From positions 1-5,335 of the forward strand of contig PXQM01000069.1 in the NCBI GenBank assembly GCA_003021325.1: a stretch of 5,335 nucleotides of DNA. The letters are read 5' to 3'. Under the pieces are notes generated by a model. That model was given only the letters and a program-made list of their open reading frames with translations, did not search any database and was not told where the DNA came from. Numbering within the stretch: the first letter of the stretch is position 1; every line of letters begins with the position of its first letter. Origin of the DNA: Halobacteriales archaeon QH_10_70_21 (GTDB lineage: Archaea > Halobacteriota > Halobacteria > Halobacteriales > Haloarculaceae). Positions 4,360-5,335 of this stretch are shown in pieces. Both the position numbers and the translations under genes were made by a program.

Positions 4360-5335
4360 TCAGATGCCGAGCGTCGCCCTGAGTGTGTCCCGGGTGCCCG
4401 GACCGAGGCCGACCGCGAGGATGGCGATGAAGAGCAGGTAGGCGTAGCGCGGGCTCTCCTCGAATATCCCGCGGTCGAAGACCCAGACGACGGCGACGGC
4501 GGCGCCGACCTTGATGAGCAGGAACGGCCAGGCGGTGCCGATGGCGTCCGAGAGCCACGCAGGCTGGACCGCCCGGGTGATTCTGACCGTCGCGGCGTTG
4601 ATGACGTGCTTCGAGGTGTACGCCTGGCCGACCAGCTGCGGCCCCCAGTCGAGGCTCAGCACGTTGGCGACCCCGTCGACCGAGTGCCCCCAGACCACCA
4701 GGATTCCCATCCGCCCCGTGCCCTCGTTGACCGCGGGCGCGTACCGCCCGGTCGCGGCCCAGAACAGCGCCGCGATGGCCGTCGCGCCGACGACCACTAT
4801 TGTCACAAACAGCGGGTTGAACGCGATTATCTCCCGCGTGACCGACGCGTAGGCCAGGACCGCGAAGGTCACAGCCAGCCCGACGGCCCCGGCCGCGGCC
4901 AGCGGCGGCTCGAAGCGCTCGACGACGCCGCGTCGCTCCAGGCTCACCGTTGCGACGAGGGCCGCGAGGGTGAACGCGAACATCACGAAGTAGATGAACG
5001 GGCTGATGATGAGCGCGACCTGGGGGTACGGGATGAAGGTGTTCATCCCCTCCGAGAGGAAGGTCGCGTTGACGTCCTCGACGACCCGGAGGGCGCCGCC
5101 CAGCAGCATGAACGGGAACAGCGCGAAGTAGAACTCCGGGGACATCTCTATCTCCAGTTTCCGGAGCAACAGCAGGACGCCGACGAGCATGAACATGAGC
5201 ACGATGGCGTAACTCACCGTCGAGACGGTGGTGTAGCCGGGTTGGGCGACGATGCCGTCGGCCGCCGCACAGGCCGACTGGCTGTAGAGGCGCTCGCTCG
5301 TCCCGCCGGAGCGGACCGCACAGGTCGCGCTGTGG
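4360..5335 (-). CDS. DUF63-family multi-pass membrane protein, 5' end cut by window edge
   Basis: The frame is open from the right edge to the TGA at 4360-4362, giving 324 visible residues and missing the N-terminus. A GTG at 5215-5217 could be taken as a start, but 39 more residues lie upstream in frame and include two cysteines (visible residues 5 and 22), which could form a disulfide outside the membrane, so I treat that codon as internal valine. Hydrophobic helices lie at about visible residues 40-57, 67-84, 103-131, 147-165, 173-194, 268-286 and 297-311. DUF63 landmarks are GGALRVVED (79-87), GHSVDGVANV (216-225) with His and Asp in a hydrophobic setting, a lone His243 (SKHV), and the GLGPGTRDTLRATLG ending (309-323). 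The family is archaeal and of unknown function. The conserved buried charges suggest catalysis or transport rather than a passive role, but this is inference. Confidence 0.88.
   Translation of the reverse strand, partial: HSATCAVRSGGTSERLYSQSACAAADGIVAQPGYTTVSTVSYAIVLMFMLVGVLLLLRKLEIEMSPEFYFALFPFMLLGGALRVVEDVNATFLSEGMNTFIPYPQVALIISPFIYFVMFAFTLAALVATVSLERRGVVERFEPPLAAAGAVGLAVTFAVLAYASVTREIIAFNPLFVTIVVVGATAIAALFWAATGRYAPAVNEGTGRMGILVVWGHSVDGVANVLSLDWGPQLVGQAYTSKHVINAATVRITRAVQPAWLSDAIGTAWPFLLIKVGAAVAVVWVFDRGIFEESPRYAYLLFIAILAVGLGPGTRDTLRATLGI

Noticed and set aside
4360..5217. GTG at 5215-5217 as the start of the DUF63 protein
   Set aside because: The frame continues upstream without a stop to the window edge and encodes a plausible extracytoplasmic stretch with two cysteines; no promoter or ribosome binding site precedes this GTG.
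1..5335. CRISPR arrays, tRNA or rRNA genes, insertion sequences, toxin-antitoxin or defence genes
   Set aside because: I looked for regular direct repeats, tRNA-like cloverleaf motifs, transposase signatures and small toxin-like gene pairs and found none; all six genes belong to ordinary chromosomal families.

Overview
The window looks like an ordinary chromosomal stretch from a haloarchaeon (class Halobacteria). The DNA is very GC-rich. The soluble proteins are strongly acidic (many Asp/Glu, few Lys). Most genes have an AT-rich TATA-like box about 27-33 bases before the start codon and no clear Shine-Dalgarno site, which is the pattern of leaderless haloarchaeal transcripts. All six genes have archaeal-type homologs, and three of them (the DUF63 membrane protein, the MTH865-like protein and the MJ1232-type winged-helix regulator) belong to families I know mainly from archaea. 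I see no rRNA, tRNA, CRISPR array, insertion sequence or phage gene.

Layout, left to right: (1) 1-950, minus strand: a membrane protein cut by the left edge, with an extracytoplasmic or cytosolic domain that faintly resembles LssY_C. (2) 1004-1903, minus strand: a complete arginase (rocF) with all manganese ligands. (3) 1904-2099: a 196-base divergent promoter region rich in inverted repeats. (4) 2100-2639, plus strand: a small winged-helix regulator with a beta-rich C-terminal domain and no CBS domains; a 17-bp palindrome lies over its start codon. (5) 2733-3899, plus strand: a single-cysteine FAD/NAD(P) oxidoreductase of the type II NADH dehydrogenase kind. (6) 3979-4230, minus strand and convergent with gene 5: a small MTH865-family protein. 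(7) 4231-4359: an AT-rich spacer carrying the promoter of gene 6. (8) 4360-5335, minus strand: a DUF63 multi-pass membrane protein cut by the right edge.

The genes do not form one obvious pathway. The arginase would make ornithine and urea from arginine; the NDH-2-like protein would pass electrons from NADH to quinone. The regulator is transcribed divergently from the arginase across a shared, palindrome-rich region, so control of arginase by this regulator is possible but unproven. I do not see a clear novel multi-gene system. The most notable unexplained signals are the palindrome overlapping the regulator's start, the inverted repeats in the divergent region, and a 10-base palindromic word shared by the promoter regions of the NDH-like and MTH865-like genes.
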